Shown: positions 36,387-47,900 of the stretch, one piece after another
Layout: each line of letters opens with the position of its first letter
Numbering within the stretch: position 1 is the stretch's first letter
From: Flavobacteriaceae bacterium MAR_2009_75
Lineage (GTDB): Bacteria; Bacteroidota; Bacteroidia; Flavobacteriales; Flavobacteriaceae
Assembly: GCA_002813285.1 (NCBI GenBank)
Contig: PHTZ01000001.1
Location: 4,153,501 to 4,217,500 of the forward strand
Reading direction: 5' to 3'
DNA length: 64,000 nt
Position numbers and translations under genes: made by a program
Notes under the pieces: model-generated
Databases searched by the model: none
What the model was told of the DNA's origin: nothing
Seen by the model: the letters and a program-made list of their open reading frames with translations, nothing else

Positions 36387-36842
36387 TTAGTTTTCTAAAT
36401 CTTCTAACTTGCTCACTTGATTTAAATCAGTTCGTAACCGAAGCATCTGGTTGCGTATAGTTGCGGATAGTTTTACCGGAAGGTCGGCATCCTCTAATAT
36501 TTCAGAATACTCTTCGATAGCCGCTTTGTCACCTCTAATACATTCTTCTAACATGGCTTGATCATTGTCAGCGGACAGTAAGTTCTTCACATCCATCCAT
36601 GTTCTATGTAAGGTGCCTTTTAGACTTCCGTCATTTTCGAGTTCTCCAAAGGCTGCATGTATATCAGATTTCAATTCTTGATTAAATTTTTTTCTATCGT
36701 TCGATTTTTTAAGAAAAAAAGACCTTAAGGATTTACTCTCTGTATTTTCCGATGCTTTTTCATAACCTTTTTGAGCATCAACATTTCTCTCTAGTACATT
36801 TTCTAAACGCTTAGACAAGCTATTTTTATCAGTAGTTTTCAT
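36387..36842 (-). CDS. DUF2383/PA2169-type four-helix-bundle protein, copy 2
   Basis: 151 residues with the family pattern: LENVLERNVDAQKGYEKASEN, FLKKSNDRKKFNQEL, LEECIRGDKAAIEEYSEIL and an amphipathic end. It is a paralogue of the protein at 16401-16862 (shared ECIRGD/ESIRGD helix and RTWMD/RTWMN segment). Ferritin-like four-helix bundle; role unknown but widely associated with stress. It is followed in the same direction by the 47-residue partner. Confidence 0.85.
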   Translation of the reverse strand: MKTTDKNSLSKRLENVLERNVDAQKGYEKASENTESKSLRSFFLKKSNDRKKFNQELKSDIHAAFGELENDGSLKGTLHRTWMDVKNLLSADNDQAMLEECIRGDKAAIEEYSEILEDADLPVKLSATIRNQMLRLRTDLNQVSKLEDLEN

Positions 36843-37109
36843 ATAAATTGTTCTTTGAATTTATTTCTTCTACTAAATTAGAATAGTCACATTTTAGATG
36901 TTGATGCATTAAAAGCCAAAGTTGACCTAACAAGATTTAGGGCGTGAATTTGAAATAATAGTAAGATAACTCAGTCATGAATTAACACTATAGGTGCTGT
37001 TGACCTCTAACTATTTCATTGCTACGAAGAAGGAATTTTAATATATCAATAGTGTACTTATATAGGTGTGATTGGGAAAGCACCAAGAAGTGTGAAAAAT
37101 TTAAATGGA

Positions 37110-37532
37110 TTATTCATCAATTAGAAAGCTTTGGGCTTCGTTAAAATTTTGATCCCGTATGGGCGACAGACATTTGTAAAGCATGGTCTTTAATTGATTG
37201 TAAGAAGAAGGTTTTTTTAGATATCGTGTAGCCCCCATTTCTTCTAATCGAGCAACATCTTTTTTATGCAACGATATTGAATATATAATTACAGGTATCG
37301 TTTTAAACTTATCGACAGCCCTGATATCTTCCAAACATTCAAAACCGTCCATCATAGGCATATTCAAATCTAAGAAGATAACCTCTGGTAGCGGAATTTC
37401 AGAATGAAGTTCTGCCATCAATTCTACACCATTACTAAATGTTTTTACCTGAGAATCAAGTGGAATTTCCTTTAGGGCATCGGAAAAGAAGATGCGGTCA
37501 TCTTCGTCGTCATCAGCAAGAAATATGTTCAT
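37110..37532 (-). CDS. Single-domain response regulator (receiver)
   Basis: 140 residues, receiver domain only: acidic pocket DDDEDD near the N-terminus, phosphoacceptor Asp in IFLDLNMPMMDGFE, switch residue in IIYSIS and Lys in YLKKPSS. The type resembles Rcp1, which serves phytochrome-like kinases. It lies 42 bp downstream of the multi-PAS kinase and is its probable partner. There is no output domain, so it would act by protein contacts or phosphotransfer. Confidence 0.92.
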   Translation of the reverse strand: MNIFLADDDEDDRIFFSDALKEIPLDSQVKTFSNGVELMAELHSEIPLPEVIFLDLNMPMMDGFECLEDIRAVDKFKTIPVIIYSISLHKKDVARLEEMGATRYLKKPSSYNQLKTMLYKCLSPIRDQNFNEAQSFLIDE

Positions 37533-37574
37533 GAATTTAATTTTTAGAGGTCAGTTTGTTCACGAGTTAAATCT

Positions 37575-40124
37575 TTAAATACTTTTCACATTAGTTTTAT
37601 TTTCTATTTGTGGCAAATAGATTGAAAATGTGGCACCTTTTCCTTCTATACTCGAAGCTTTAACGGCGCCATCATGGTTTTGCATAATTTTCTTTACAAT
37701 CGCCAACCCTATTCCCGTACCTTCATATTCTTTCTTTCCGTGTAAGCGTTGAAATACCTCAAATATTTTCTCCTCCATACCTGATGTAAAACCTATTCCA
37801 TTATCCTTTATAGAAATCTTATGATAAGCGGTATTTTCATTCAGATCCATGTTCTCTATAGTCTTTCCAACCTTTATCTCTGTATTTATTTCAATTACTG
37901 GTTGCGGTTCATCAGCGGAGAACTTCAATGCATTACCTATAAGATTGCTAAATACTTGGCGCATTTGAAAGGGAATGGCATTAACAATCGGTAGCTCAGT
38001 TGTTATAAGTTTAGCGCCTGTTAGCTCTATCTGATTTGACAGGTTTTCTAAAGCTTGTCGTAAAATGGTATTGAGATTGGTGGGCTCTAATTTTGATTTA
38101 TCGTCTTCGGTTCTTGAAAAAGCCAACAGGTCATCAATCAATACGCGCATTCGACCTGCAGAATCAGAAATTTTATTGAAATAAGTTCGGCCCATGTCGG
38201 TCAATGTTTCACCTTCTTGATCCTCAAATCGCGAAATGAACATTTGTATCTTACGCAGGGGTTCTTGCAAATCATGACTTGATATATAAGCAAAAGATTC
38301 GAGTTCGGTATTCGCCTCTTCTAGCTTCTTGACCGAGTTCTTTAATTTCTCATTGGTGCTGCGTAACATCTCGGTACGGTCTTTCACTTGAGATTCTAAG
38401 TCTTTTGCAAAATTTGTTAACTTCTGTTTGGCGAAGTATCTATCGGTAACGTCGGTAACAGTAATAATCACCCCAGAAATTGTGCCATCAACTTCTGTAA
38501 GTGGAAGGTATTCATAGTCAATATAAAACTCGTGTTTTCCTTTATTGGTAACTACAATAGCTTTAGATTCTTTGTCTCGAACAGGTGTACCGGTTTGAAC
38601 GACAGCTTCTAACTCAGCCATATATTTTTGGTCTGCAAGTTCAGGAAAGACTTCAATTAACTTATAGCCGATAACCTCATTTAGACTTCTGTGCCAAAAG
38701 TGGTTGAGCATCCGATAATTCGCCATTTCAATTTTAAAATCTTTACCCCTAAAAATGGCCATGGCAATAGGAGACTGCATGATTAGATTTCTAAATTGGT
38801 TTTCGTTCTCGGCAAGAATATTACGCGCTATAATATGATCGGTTATTTCGTTGGCAACCACCATAATATCTTGAACAGGTGAATTATCGTTTGTTATGGG
38901 TTGTACTGTCAGATTGAAATAAGCATCTTGAACAAGATTTTTACGCTTTAGAGGAACTTTGAACTCTATTTCGCTTATAGGTTTCCCGGTTTTCCTAACT
39001 TTTTCAAAAACGGGTACTACAGTTTCTTCAATCTCAGGAAGTACTTCATACACAGGTCGGTCGATTATCTCGGCACGAGACTTGTCAATTATTTCTAAAT
39101 AAGTAGAATTGACGATTGAAAACTGATTGTCGCTCCCTCTTAAAATGGCTATTCCCACAGGAAGTTCTTGAACGATATTGCGAAAATGTTCTTCCTCTTT
39201 TTTAATTAGTGCATTTGCTTTTTTAAGTTCTTCGGTAGCCCTGACCTGTTCGGTAACGTCTCGCATTGTTCCATTAAATCGATAGGCCTCTTTGTTCTCG
39301 TCAAACCAGGCTCTGCCCAATACATGAACAGTATATTTTTTATTGGTTTCCTGATTGGCTATCTGATAAGTAATATCGTATTTACCACCATTAATACCTT
39401 TAAGGGCCCCTTCTATGGCAGAGGTCACCCTTGTTTTATCTTCAGGTGCAATTGCATCGATTGCCATGGATAATTCTATATTGTCTTTTACATCAATGCC
39501 AAACCAATCTTTAAGTCTATCATTCGCCTTGAATTTATTGGTTTTAGGATTGTAGTCCCACGTACCCAACTCGGCAGCATTAATAGCGAACCTCAATTGC
39601 TCTTCTTTCTCTTCGAGACGTTGTAGATTCAATACGGCCTCGGTGGTTTCAGTACAGGTAGTCAGAATGCCGCCGATCTTTTCATCGTCGTCCATTAAAG
39701 CACTATAACTGAACGTCCAATAGATATTTTCAATTTTACCGTTTCTGTAGAATGGTATCAATTGATTTTCGCTCCAAGTCGCTTTTCCGGTATTCCAGAC
39801 CTGACTTAACATTGGTTCGATTGTATCCCATATTTCAGGCCATGCTTCTTTTCCGGCTTGTCCTATAATAAAGGGGTGTTTGCCATCTTTGCCTAGGCTG
39901 GGCCTGTAGGCATCATTATAGAAACATCTAAAATCTTCCCCCCAAAAAATAAAGTTTGGAAAGGCAGTTTTTAGCATGCTGCTTATGGCGAACTTCAAAG
40001 AAAGGGACCAATTCTCAGGTTGACCTAACGGATGTGAAGACCAATCTTTATCGTTAATAATTTTGCCCATTTCGCCGCCATTTTGCAAAAACCTGGGCAT
40101 TTCTCTTTGAACGTTCGTAATCAT
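37575..40124 (-). CDS. Multi-PAS sensor histidine kinase
   Basis: 849 residues without a membrane segment. Four PAS-like sensor modules come first (about 20-170, 175-295, 310-430 and 435-555), then a coiled coil, HisKA with the phosphorylated His near 616 (SSHDLQEPLRKIQMF) and HATPase (N box NLIGNALKFS, DNGIGF, GTGIGLAIVKK). The H-box form is that of phytochrome-like kinases, but no GAF/PHY chromophore domain is seen. A stand-alone receiver follows 42 bp downstream. The signal may be redox, light or a small ligand. Confidence 0.92.
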   Translation of the reverse strand: MITNVQREMPRFLQNGGEMGKIINDKDWSSHPLGQPENWSLSLKFAISSMLKTAFPNFIFWGEDFRCFYNDAYRPSLGKDGKHPFIIGQAGKEAWPEIWDTIEPMLSQVWNTGKATWSENQLIPFYRNGKIENIYWTFSYSALMDDDEKIGGILTTCTETTEAVLNLQRLEEKEEQLRFAINAAELGTWDYNPKTNKFKANDRLKDWFGIDVKDNIELSMAIDAIAPEDKTRVTSAIEGALKGINGGKYDITYQIANQETNKKYTVHVLGRAWFDENKEAYRFNGTMRDVTEQVRATEELKKANALIKKEEEHFRNIVQELPVGIAILRGSDNQFSIVNSTYLEIIDKSRAEIIDRPVYEVLPEIEETVVPVFEKVRKTGKPISEIEFKVPLKRKNLVQDAYFNLTVQPITNDNSPVQDIMVVANEITDHIIARNILAENENQFRNLIMQSPIAMAIFRGKDFKIEMANYRMLNHFWHRSLNEVIGYKLIEVFPELADQKYMAELEAVVQTGTPVRDKESKAIVVTNKGKHEFYIDYEYLPLTEVDGTISGVIITVTDVTDRYFAKQKLTNFAKDLESQVKDRTEMLRSTNEKLKNSVKKLEEANTELESFAYISSHDLQEPLRKIQMFISRFEDQEGETLTDMGRTYFNKISDSAGRMRVLIDDLLAFSRTEDDKSKLEPTNLNTILRQALENLSNQIELTGAKLITTELPIVNAIPFQMRQVFSNLIGNALKFSADEPQPVIEINTEIKVGKTIENMDLNENTAYHKISIKDNGIGFTSGMEEKIFEVFQRLHGKKEYEGTGIGLAIVKKIMQNHDGAVKASSIEGKGATFSIYLPQIENKTNVKSI

Positions 40125-40369
40125 TTATCTTTATTTAATATCGCCTTCCAATCCATCTCTGCAATCGTAAAAATACATCGTTCAAACTTTGAATAAGAAA
40201 AGGTTTTTAAAAAAATCGTCTTAGTTACTTAAAGTTTAAAGTGGTGTTTTAGTAATTAATTCGGGAGTCTAAGTTAGCTTTTGTCTATCATTCTTGAACC
40301 CTTCAGTTTTTCATAAGTTCTATTCCTCAAATACATATTTGTAAAACTGTATTATTTAGAGATTTTTCG

Positions 40370-40729
40370 CTAACTCTTTTTGCTTTGCGGAAGTTGCAGT
40401 GTACTAGAATCACTACTATTCTCACTAAGTTCTACCAGTTTAATTTTCGCTAATTCTACGATTTCCCCAATTGTCATTACGGTTTGTGCAATTGCAGAAC
40501 CAATAAGATAACCAAGGCTATCATTGCTTTCCTCTATATTTTGTCTCGCATTTTTTGAGAGTGCTGTGGTAACACTGACCAAATCATTAGAAGCCTTTGA
40601 CGCACTTCTTCTTATAGTTGATCTCATTTTTTTTCCACTCTTAGGTGCGAAAAGAACAGCAGCGGCAGCACCGACAGCAGCTCCGGCCAATAGGGCTGTC
40701 AACAACTGCCCATTATTATTATTTTCCAT
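40370..40729 (-). CDS. YtxH-like protein
   Basis: 119 residues. The N-terminus LLTALLAGAAVGAAAAVLFAPKSGKKMR is the YtxH signature: one Ala/Gly-rich membrane helix then APKSGKK. The rest is a helical Ser/Asn-rich domain. YtxH proteins are small stress-induced membrane-associated proteins of unknown action. It stands alone upstream of the kinase operon on the same strand. Confidence 0.88.
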   Translation of the reverse strand: MENNNNGQLLTALLAGAAVGAAAAVLFAPKSGKKMRSTIRRSASKASNDLVSVTTALSKNARQNIEESNDSLGYLIGSAIAQTVMTIGEIVELAKIKLVELSENSSDSSTLQLPQSKKS

Positions 40730-41266
40730 AGTATTTTTAAGATAAAATTAGGAACCATCTGTTGAGCGACTAGGTGCAATCGCACCGATTTTTAACCATA
40801 ACCGTTATTAAGTTTTTGAATTTAACATATGTTGAAATCGAAATAATGGTATTAATAAACAATCAATCTATCATTTCATCCGAAAAATTCGGCGAGAAGC
40901 AGAATTGTTATGATTATAAAAGCTGTGTCATTTTCATTTCCTGAACCCCATTTCAAAATTGAAATGGGGTTCATGGTTTATTCGAAGATTTTACCAATTT
41001 TTTTTTGTTTACTGCTTTTTGCACTGAATTATCTAAACAAATAAACAAATTTTGACTTCGCTGATTTTCAAAATCAATGAATGTTAGGAGTAGTGTTTTT
41101 TTTCGTGAAGTAGGGCGGAGGAGAAAATGCTAGTCTACAATTGTTCAATATAGAAGTTACCAAATAAAGTGATAAAATTCAAACAGTTATTTAGACGGTG
41201 AAGTAGTTTCGGCCATAGCTTTGAGCTGTTGGTCTAAAGTGTTTTAAATGTAGTTGTAGCTCAAAT
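40730..41266. other. Intergenic stretch with a 12-bp stem hairpin
   Basis: 537 bp without a gene. GAACCCCATTTC (40943-40954) and its perfect complement (40961-40972) form a strong stem with a 6-nt loop, but neither side has a proper T tract. It may end the minus-strand receiver transcript from 41267. Nothing else was recognised. Confidence 0.45.
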
Positions 41267-41719
41267 TTAGTTCAGTAATATTTCAAATTTATCTATCGCA
41301 GCTTTTTCTTCTTTAGAGGTTATATTTTGAATAATGAGGTTTAAAACCTCCACGAGCTTTTTATACGTAGATGGTTTTTGAAGATAATGGTTAGCACCAT
41401 CATCCTTTAATTGATTGACTTCACGATCGTGATATGCAGAAGAATATACAATCACATTAATGTGTGAAAATTGACTAAAACTTCGAATGTCGGCCAGACA
41501 TTCAAATCCGTTCATGAGGGGCATACGCAAATCAAGAAAAATAATTTCGGGTAAATTCTTTGCTGAAAATAGCGCATCCATCAAATCAATTCCGTTATCA
41601 AAAGTTTTGACTTTCGTTGGAACTTCAATTTCTGTTAACGCATCCAAAAAAAAATCTCGGTCATCAATATCATCTTCGGCCAAAAAGACTTTTGTGCGCG
41701 CAATTTTATCATTTTTCAT
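41267..41719 (-). CDS. Single-domain response regulator (receiver)
   Basis: 150 residues, receiver only: acidic residues AEDDIDD, phosphoacceptor in IFLDLRMPLMNGFE, switch region VIVYSSA and Lys in YLQKPSTYKK. It is closely related in design to the receiver at 37110-37532. There is no kinase directly beside it, so it may share the multi-PAS kinase 1.1 kb away or another elsewhere. It has a short C-terminal helix instead of a DNA-binding domain. Confidence 0.92.
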   Translation of the reverse strand: MKNDKIARTKVFLAEDDIDDRDFFLDALTEIEVPTKVKTFDNGIDLMDALFSAKNLPEIIFLDLRMPLMNGFECLADIRSFSQFSHINVIVYSSAYHDREVNQLKDDGANHYLQKPSTYKKLVEVLNLIIQNITSKEEKAAIDKFEILLN

Positions 41720-41892
41720 GAAAACAAATCTAGATAATGCCGTTAATTCAGGATGAACCTAATGAATGTAAAACTGACTTGAAAGAAAAAGTGGAAAAGT
41801 GAAATTTGCAAATTATTACATACTAAATTTTAAAAAAATCTTAGTCATCTATGTTTTCGCTGTCTTTTAATAATGGAAATCTTTCTGGAACC

Positions 41893-41955
41893 AAAGAAAA
41901 AAGGGAAGCCCCACGCTTCCCTTTAATATATTGAAATTGTTCCCCACGAACAATT
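41893..41955 (-). ncRNA. Two stacked hairpins ending in a minus-strand terminator (possible small RNA 3' end)
   Basis: AATTGTTC-CCCAC-GAACAATT (41935-41955) and AAAGGGAAGC-CCCAC-GCTTCCCTTT (41900-41924) are perfect stems with an identical five-base loop. On the minus strand the second is followed by a T-rich tract (to 41893), so it works as a terminator in that direction. No minus-strand gene lies upstream, which suggests a short independent transcript beginning near 42000-42010. A weak -7-like box (TAATCTTG) is at 42012-42019. Confidence 0.4.
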
Positions 41956-42160
41956 TACCTACTTATGATGACACTAATTTCCTTGTTATTAATCGTAATG
42001 GGTGACGCTTTCAAGATTAGTATTAGCTCAAATAAACTAGTTGTTGATTTTAAGATACTTAGAGGGTTGTCTAGTTTTATTTATAAGTTAGAGATAAAAA
42101 TTTTTTAAAAGGGCATAGAAGATTTTTAGCGTTTGTTATAATTTCTGATTATTCATTTTA

Positions 42161-42168
42161 TACATTTG
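42161..42168 (+). promoter_or_regulatory. -7 promoter box of the first thiamine operon
   Basis: TACATTTG matches TAnnTTTG exactly and ends 12 bp before the TPP riboswitch. A TTTG at 42132-42135 may be the -33 element. Confidence 0.6.
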
Positions 42169-42180
42169 TATAGTAAACTT

Positions 42181-42254
42181 TAGGGGTGTTCCATAAATGT
42201 GAACTGAGACAGACCCTTTGAACCTGATACGGTTAGTACCGTCGAAGGGAAAAG
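42181..42254 (+). promoter_or_regulatory. TPP riboswitch (THI element) of the first thiamine operon
   Basis: Conserved elements are in order: GGGGTG, CTGAGA, CAGACCCTTTGAACCTGAT, GGTTAGTACC and GTCGAAGGGAA. This is the complete thiamine-pyrophosphate aptamer. The downstream 120 bp contain smaller hairpins (for example AAACATTT/AAATGTTT near 42260) that could form the expression platform. It should shut off thiS-thiH when TPP is abundant. Confidence 0.96.
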
Positions 42255-42377
42255 TTGAAAAACATTTTGAAATAAATGTTTACAGCACTTTTCAATAAGG
42301 TGCCCGGTTCTATCTATCGGAGCACTTTCTTTTCAAAGACTTTCTGGCCTCTATCGTTACAGTAAAATCTATGCTGT

Positions 42378-42581
42378 ATGATAACGATAAACATGAACCA
42401 AAAGCGGTTGCAAGTTGGTGTTGATACCACCGTGCAACAATTTCTTCAACAAATCGATTCTTCAATGAACGGTGTGGCCGTGGCCATAAACGAACAGGTT
42501 ATACCTCGTAGCAAATGGAAAACATCTTTTCTTCAAAACGAAGATACTATTCTCGTTATCCAAGCTTTTCAAGGGGGGTGA
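42378..42581 (+). CDS. thiS: Sulfur carrier protein ThiS
   Basis: 67 residues, ubiquitin-like, ending in the required Gly-Gly (QAFQGG). NGVAVAINEQVIPRSKW is the typical core. It carries sulfur as a C-terminal thiocarboxylate to ThiG for thiazole formation. It is the first gene after the TPP riboswitch. Activation needs a ThiF-type adenylyltransferase, which is not in this window. Confidence 0.95.
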   Translation: MITINMNQKRLQVGVDTTVQQFLQQIDSSMNGVAVAINEQVIPRSKWKTSFLQNEDTILVIQAFQGG

Positions 42582-42624
42582 TAAAAGAAGTATTACTACC
42601 TAACTCATTATTGCCAAACATTAA

Positions 42625-44514
<1,890 letters not shown>

Positions 44515-44524
44515 ATTATAGTCC

Positions 44525-45160
44525 ATGATTGTACTGATTGCCCCGGAAACCGATGTGCCCAATGAGCTTAAACTACTGAATAGGTTGTTTCAAGAAGGTT
44601 TGGAGTATTATCACCTACGTAAACCTGATAAGGACTACGAGGGGCATTCAGCATATCTTGAAAAAATAGATTCAAAGTTCCATGACCGCGTGGTAGTACA
44701 CCTGTATCATGAATTGATAGCGGATTTTAATTTAAAGGGAATTCACTTTCAAGAGCAGAAAAGAAGGCACGTGTTGGCAGGTAACCAGTTGAAGAAAAGG
44801 GAGGTCAGAACCCTAATGAATAATTATTTAGCATCCTTTGGAGTCGAAAGAGCCAAAATCAAAACGATAAGTTCGTCCTTTCATGAACCTCATGAGTTGC
44901 AAGACTCTAATTTTAATTTTGATTACCATTTATTGGGCCCTGTATTTTCATCCATTTCAAAAAAAGGATATGAAGGCAGGGGGTTTGATGTAAATCATAT
45001 CGATAAAAAAGTAATCGGTATGGGTGGCGTAACCAAAAACAATTTGCTTGAAATTCAAAAATTAGGTTTTCAAGGAATCGGAGTTTTGGGAGGAATCTGG
45101 AACAGTAAAACGCCCATTGAGGATTTTAAGGTGATGCAAGAATTTTATAGAAACACATGA
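44525..45160 (+). CDS. Thiamine-phosphate-synthase-like protein (TenI type)
   Basis: 211 residues with the TIM-barrel pattern of the ThiE/TenI family: HLRKPD near residue 36, GIHFQEQ, HLLGPVFSSISKKGY, IGMGGV and GVLGGIW. Compared with the true ThiE next door it lacks the I-N-D loop and several pyrophosphate-binding residues, so it is more like TenI, the thiazole tautomerase. It overlaps thiE by 4 bp. A role in finishing the ThiG product before coupling would fit its place between thiC and thiE. Confidence 0.75.
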   Translation: MIVLIAPETDVPNELKLLNRLFQEGLEYYHLRKPDKDYEGHSAYLEKIDSKFHDRVVVHLYHELIADFNLKGIHFQEQKRRHVLAGNQLKKREVRTLMNNYLASFGVERAKIKTISSSFHEPHELQDSNFNFDYHLLGPVFSSISKKGYEGRGFDVNHIDKKVIGMGGVTKNNLLEIQKLGFQGIGVLGGIWNSKTPIEDFKVMQEFYRNT

Positions 45161-45816
45161 TTATGAATATACCAAAGTTGCATTATATCTCACAAGGAAA
45201 GACACCGGAAGACCATCTGGAGCATATTCAGAAGGCCTGTACATCTGGTGCGGAACTAGTGCAATTGCGTTTAAAGAACGTAAAGAAAAGCGTGGTCTTA
45301 AAGACCGCCGAGAAAGCAAGGGAGATTACGGCACATTTCCAAACGCGATTGATTATCAATGACCATTATCAAATTGCCAAAAAAGTAAAGGCAGATGGTG
45401 TGCATCTTGGCAAAACAGATGCCGACCCCGCGGTTGCTCGCAAGCTTTTGGGAGATTATTATATCATTGGAGGAACGGCAAATACTTTGGACGATTGCTT
45501 GGCTTTGGTGAAAAAGGGAGTCAACTATATTGGCTTGGGACCTTTTCGGTTTACGACAACTAAGGAAAACCTGAGTCCGATTATACCACTTTTGGGATAT
45601 CAAGCTATTGTAGAGGAACTTAAGTCATATACGCCCATTATTGCTATTGGCGGTATTACTATGGAAGACGTACCGGAGATTTTAAAAACCGGAGTGTACG
45701 GTGTAGCGGCTTCTGGCGAAATAACGAAGGATTTTAATAAAATAAACGCTTTTCACCACCTTTTGAAAGCACCTTCTACGAACGAACAACTTTGGAACAG
45801 GGAAACAAATTTTTAA
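45157..45816 (+). CDS. thiE: Thiamine phosphate synthase ThiE (copy in de novo operon)
   Basis: 219 residues. ThiE couples HMP-PP with thiazole phosphate. Visible motifs are [30 protein letters not shown] (Asp residues for Mg-pyrophosphate), [20 protein letters not shown] and AIGGIT. A second ThiE is encoded at 56464. The start overlaps the TenI-like gene, and thiG begins 2 bp after its stop, so the operon is very compact. ATG 45163 is an alternative start. Confidence 0.92.
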   Translation: MIMNIPKLHYISQGKTPEDHLEHIQKACTSGAELVQLRLKNVKKSVVLKTAEKAREITAHFQTRLIINDHYQIAKKVKADGVHLGKTDADPAVARKLLGDYYIIGGTANTLDDCLALVKKGVNYIGLGPFRFTTTKENLSPIIPLLGYQAIVEELKSYTPIIAIGGITMEDVPEILKTGVYGVAASGEITKDFNKINAFHHLLKAPSTNEQLWNRETNF

Positions 45817-45818
45817 AT

Positions 45819-46589
45819 ATGACAGATGCACTTCACATAGCGGATAAAACTTTTTCTTCACGCTTGTTTACCGGTACCGGTAAATTCTCCAGTTCGGAAA
45901 AAATGAGGGAAGCTGTTCTGGCTTCGAAAAGTGAACTGGTTACCGTTGCGCTCAAAAGGGTAGAGGTTGAGAACAAATCGGATGATATGTTGAAAAGCCT
46001 TAATGCGGACCATATTAACCTATTGCCAAATACATCTGGGGTAAGAACAGCCAAAGAAGCGGTTTTTGCAGCACAATTGGCACGAGAGGCTTTGGAAACG
46101 AACTGGATGAAATTAGAAATTCACCCAGACCCAAGGTATCTTTTGCCAGACCCTATAGAAACCTTAAAAGCGGCCGAAGAATTAGTGAAATTAGGCTTCG
46201 TAGTGATGCCCTATATTCATGCCGACCCTGTCTTGTGCAAGCGATTGGAAGAGGTTGGCGTACAATGCGTAATGCCTTTGGGAGCGCCAATTGGAAGCAA
46301 CAAAGGATTAAAAACAGATGATTTTCTTAAGATTATTATTGAACAAAGCAATGTACCGGTAATTGTAGATGCGGGTATTGGTGCCCCGTCACATGCAGCT
46401 TATGCCATGGAATTGGGAGCAGATGCAGTTTTGGTCAATACGGCAATTGCAGTATCTCCTAGTCCGGTTGACATGGCCATTGCCTTTAAAATGGCCGTTG
46501 AAGCGGGAAGAATGGCCTACCGAGCCAAATTGGCACCGGTAAAAGAAGTGGCGGAAGCGAGCAGTCCGTTAACGTCCTTTTTAAACTAA
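45819..46589 (+). CDS. thiG: Thiazole synthase ThiG
   Basis: 256 residues from ATG 45819, which directly follows thiE; an in-frame TTG at 45792 would overlap it. ThiG builds the thiazole ring from deoxyxylulose phosphate, dehydroglycine and ThiS thiocarboxylate. Signature segments: [61 protein letters not shown] and [11 protein letters not shown]. The substrate-binding Lys lies in VALKRV. Confidence 0.97.
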   Translation: MTDALHIADKTFSSRLFTGTGKFSSSEKMREAVLASKSELVTVALKRVEVENKSDDMLKSLNADHINLLPNTSGVRTAKEAVFAAQLAREALETNWMKLEIHPDPRYLLPDPIETLKAAEELVKLGFVVMPYIHADPVLCKRLEEVGVQCVMPLGAPIGSNKGLKTDDFLKIIIEQSNVPVIVDAGIGAPSHAAYAMELGADAVLVNTAIAVSPSPVDMAIAFKMAVEAGRMAYRAKLAPVKEVAEASSPLTSFLN

Positions 46590-46600
46590 AAATAGACTTT

Positions 46601-47710
46601 ATGGCTTTTAGAAATATATTTGAGCAATACGATTGGGATACCCTAGAGCATGAAATTTATGCCGTAACCGAGGCGGATGTAGCTGTAGTTCTTAAAAAGG
46701 AACGTATTTCTTTGGACGATTTTAAAACATTGATTTCTCCCGCGGCCAAGCCTTTTCTTGAAGAAATGGCACAGCGCAGCCATCAGCTGACCAAAAAGCG
46801 TTTCGGGAACACCATACAGATGTATCTGCCCATGTATCTGTCCAATGAATGCCAGAACATTTGTACCTATTGCGGGTTTAGTATGACCAATAAAATTCCC
46901 CGTAAAACCTTGAGTGATGCCGAAATACTTAAAGAGGTAGCGCATATTAAGGAATTGGGCTATGACCATATTTTGCTGGTAACGGGCGAAGCCAATAAAA
47001 AAGTGGGTGTGGCGTATATCAAACATGCCATTGAGTTGATAAAGACACATTTCTCCAATATCAGTATGGAGGTTCAACCTATGGACCAAGAGGAGTATGA
47101 GGAATTGATAGGGGCGGGACTCTATGCCGTTTTGGTATATCAAGAAACGTATCATGAAGCCACTTACAAGGTGCATCACCCCAAAGGAAAAAAATCGAAT
47201 TTTAATTACCGATTGGATACCCCAGACCGTTTGGGAAAAGCGGGCATCCACAAAATAGGGTTGGGAGCCTTGTTTGGGCTGGAAAACTGGCGTGTAGATA
47301 GTTTTTATACCGCATTGCACTTAAAATACCTGCAAAAGACCTATTGGAAAACAAAGTACAGTATTTCGTTTCCAAGGTTGAGACCACATCAAGGCGATGT
47401 ACAACCAAAGGTAGAAATGACGGATGCGGATTTGGTTCAGTTAATTTGTGCCTACCGATTGCTAGATGAAGATGTGGAGCTGTCCATGTCCACACGCGAA
47501 AGTGAAACCTTCCGTAACAACATTATAAAATTGGGAATTACATCCATCAGCGCGGAGTCTAAAACCAATCCGGGAGGTTATACTGCAGAACCGGAATCTT
47601 TGGAGCAATTTGAAATTTCTGATGAACGCTCTACAGCGGAAATCCGGGAAATGATAAAGAAACAGGGCTATGAACCTGTTTTTAAAGATTGGGAAATTTT
47701 TGGTACTTAA
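46601..47710 (+). CDS. thiH: 2-iminoacetate synthase ThiH
   Basis: 369 residues. A radical-SAM enzyme that cleaves tyrosine to dehydroglycine for ThiG. The cluster motif C-x3-C-x2-C is at residues 84, 88 and 91 (ECQNICTYCGF). Other segments (LLVTGEANKKVGVAYI, EVQPMDQEEYEELI, ALFGLENWRVDSF, SFPRLRPH) are typical. It is the last gene of the first thiamine operon. Use of tyrosine and no ThiO indicates an anaerobic-type route, as is common in Bacteroidota. Confidence 0.97.
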   Translation: MAFRNIFEQYDWDTLEHEIYAVTEADVAVVLKKERISLDDFKTLISPAAKPFLEEMAQRSHQLTKKRFGNTIQMYLPMYLSNECQNICTYCGFSMTNKIPRKTLSDAEILKEVAHIKELGYDHILLVTGEANKKVGVAYIKHAIELIKTHFSNISMEVQPMDQEEYEELIGAGLYAVLVYQETYHEATYKVHHPKGKKSNFNYRLDTPDRLGKAGIHKIGLGALFGLENWRVDSFYTALHLKYLQKTYWKTKYSISFPRLRPHQGDVQPKVEMTDADLVQLICAYRLLDEDVELSMSTRESETFRNNIIKLGITSISAESKTNPGGYTAEPESLEQFEISDERSTAEIREMIKKQGYEPVFKDWEIFGT

Positions 47711-47900
47711 GAATATTTGCCATTAGTGGCGATTATTTGATGGTATCAATCAAAACTGAAATAGTTTTTATGAAAACCATTCTATGGTCTCTATGTTTTC
47801 TTGCGTTTTTCGTAATATAAGTGATATTGGTATATTACTATACTAATTATGCTTTCGTTAACACCACGCGTTCTCTTAAATTAACTAAGTTTGTGGCGCT

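Noticed and set aside
40911-41042. Plus-strand 43-codon frame
   Set aside because: It spans the strong hairpin at 40943-40972, and its apparent hydrophobicity comes from a T-rich stretch.
41965-42111. Plus-strand 48-codon frame starting MMTLISLLLIV
   Set aside because: No conserved features, no close upstream promoter, and it overlaps the region of the minus-strand hairpin transcript candidate.
46643-47320. Long minus-strand open frame of 225 codons
   Set aside because: Lies wholly antisense to thiH, which is certain. The translation has low-complexity coding-shadow character.
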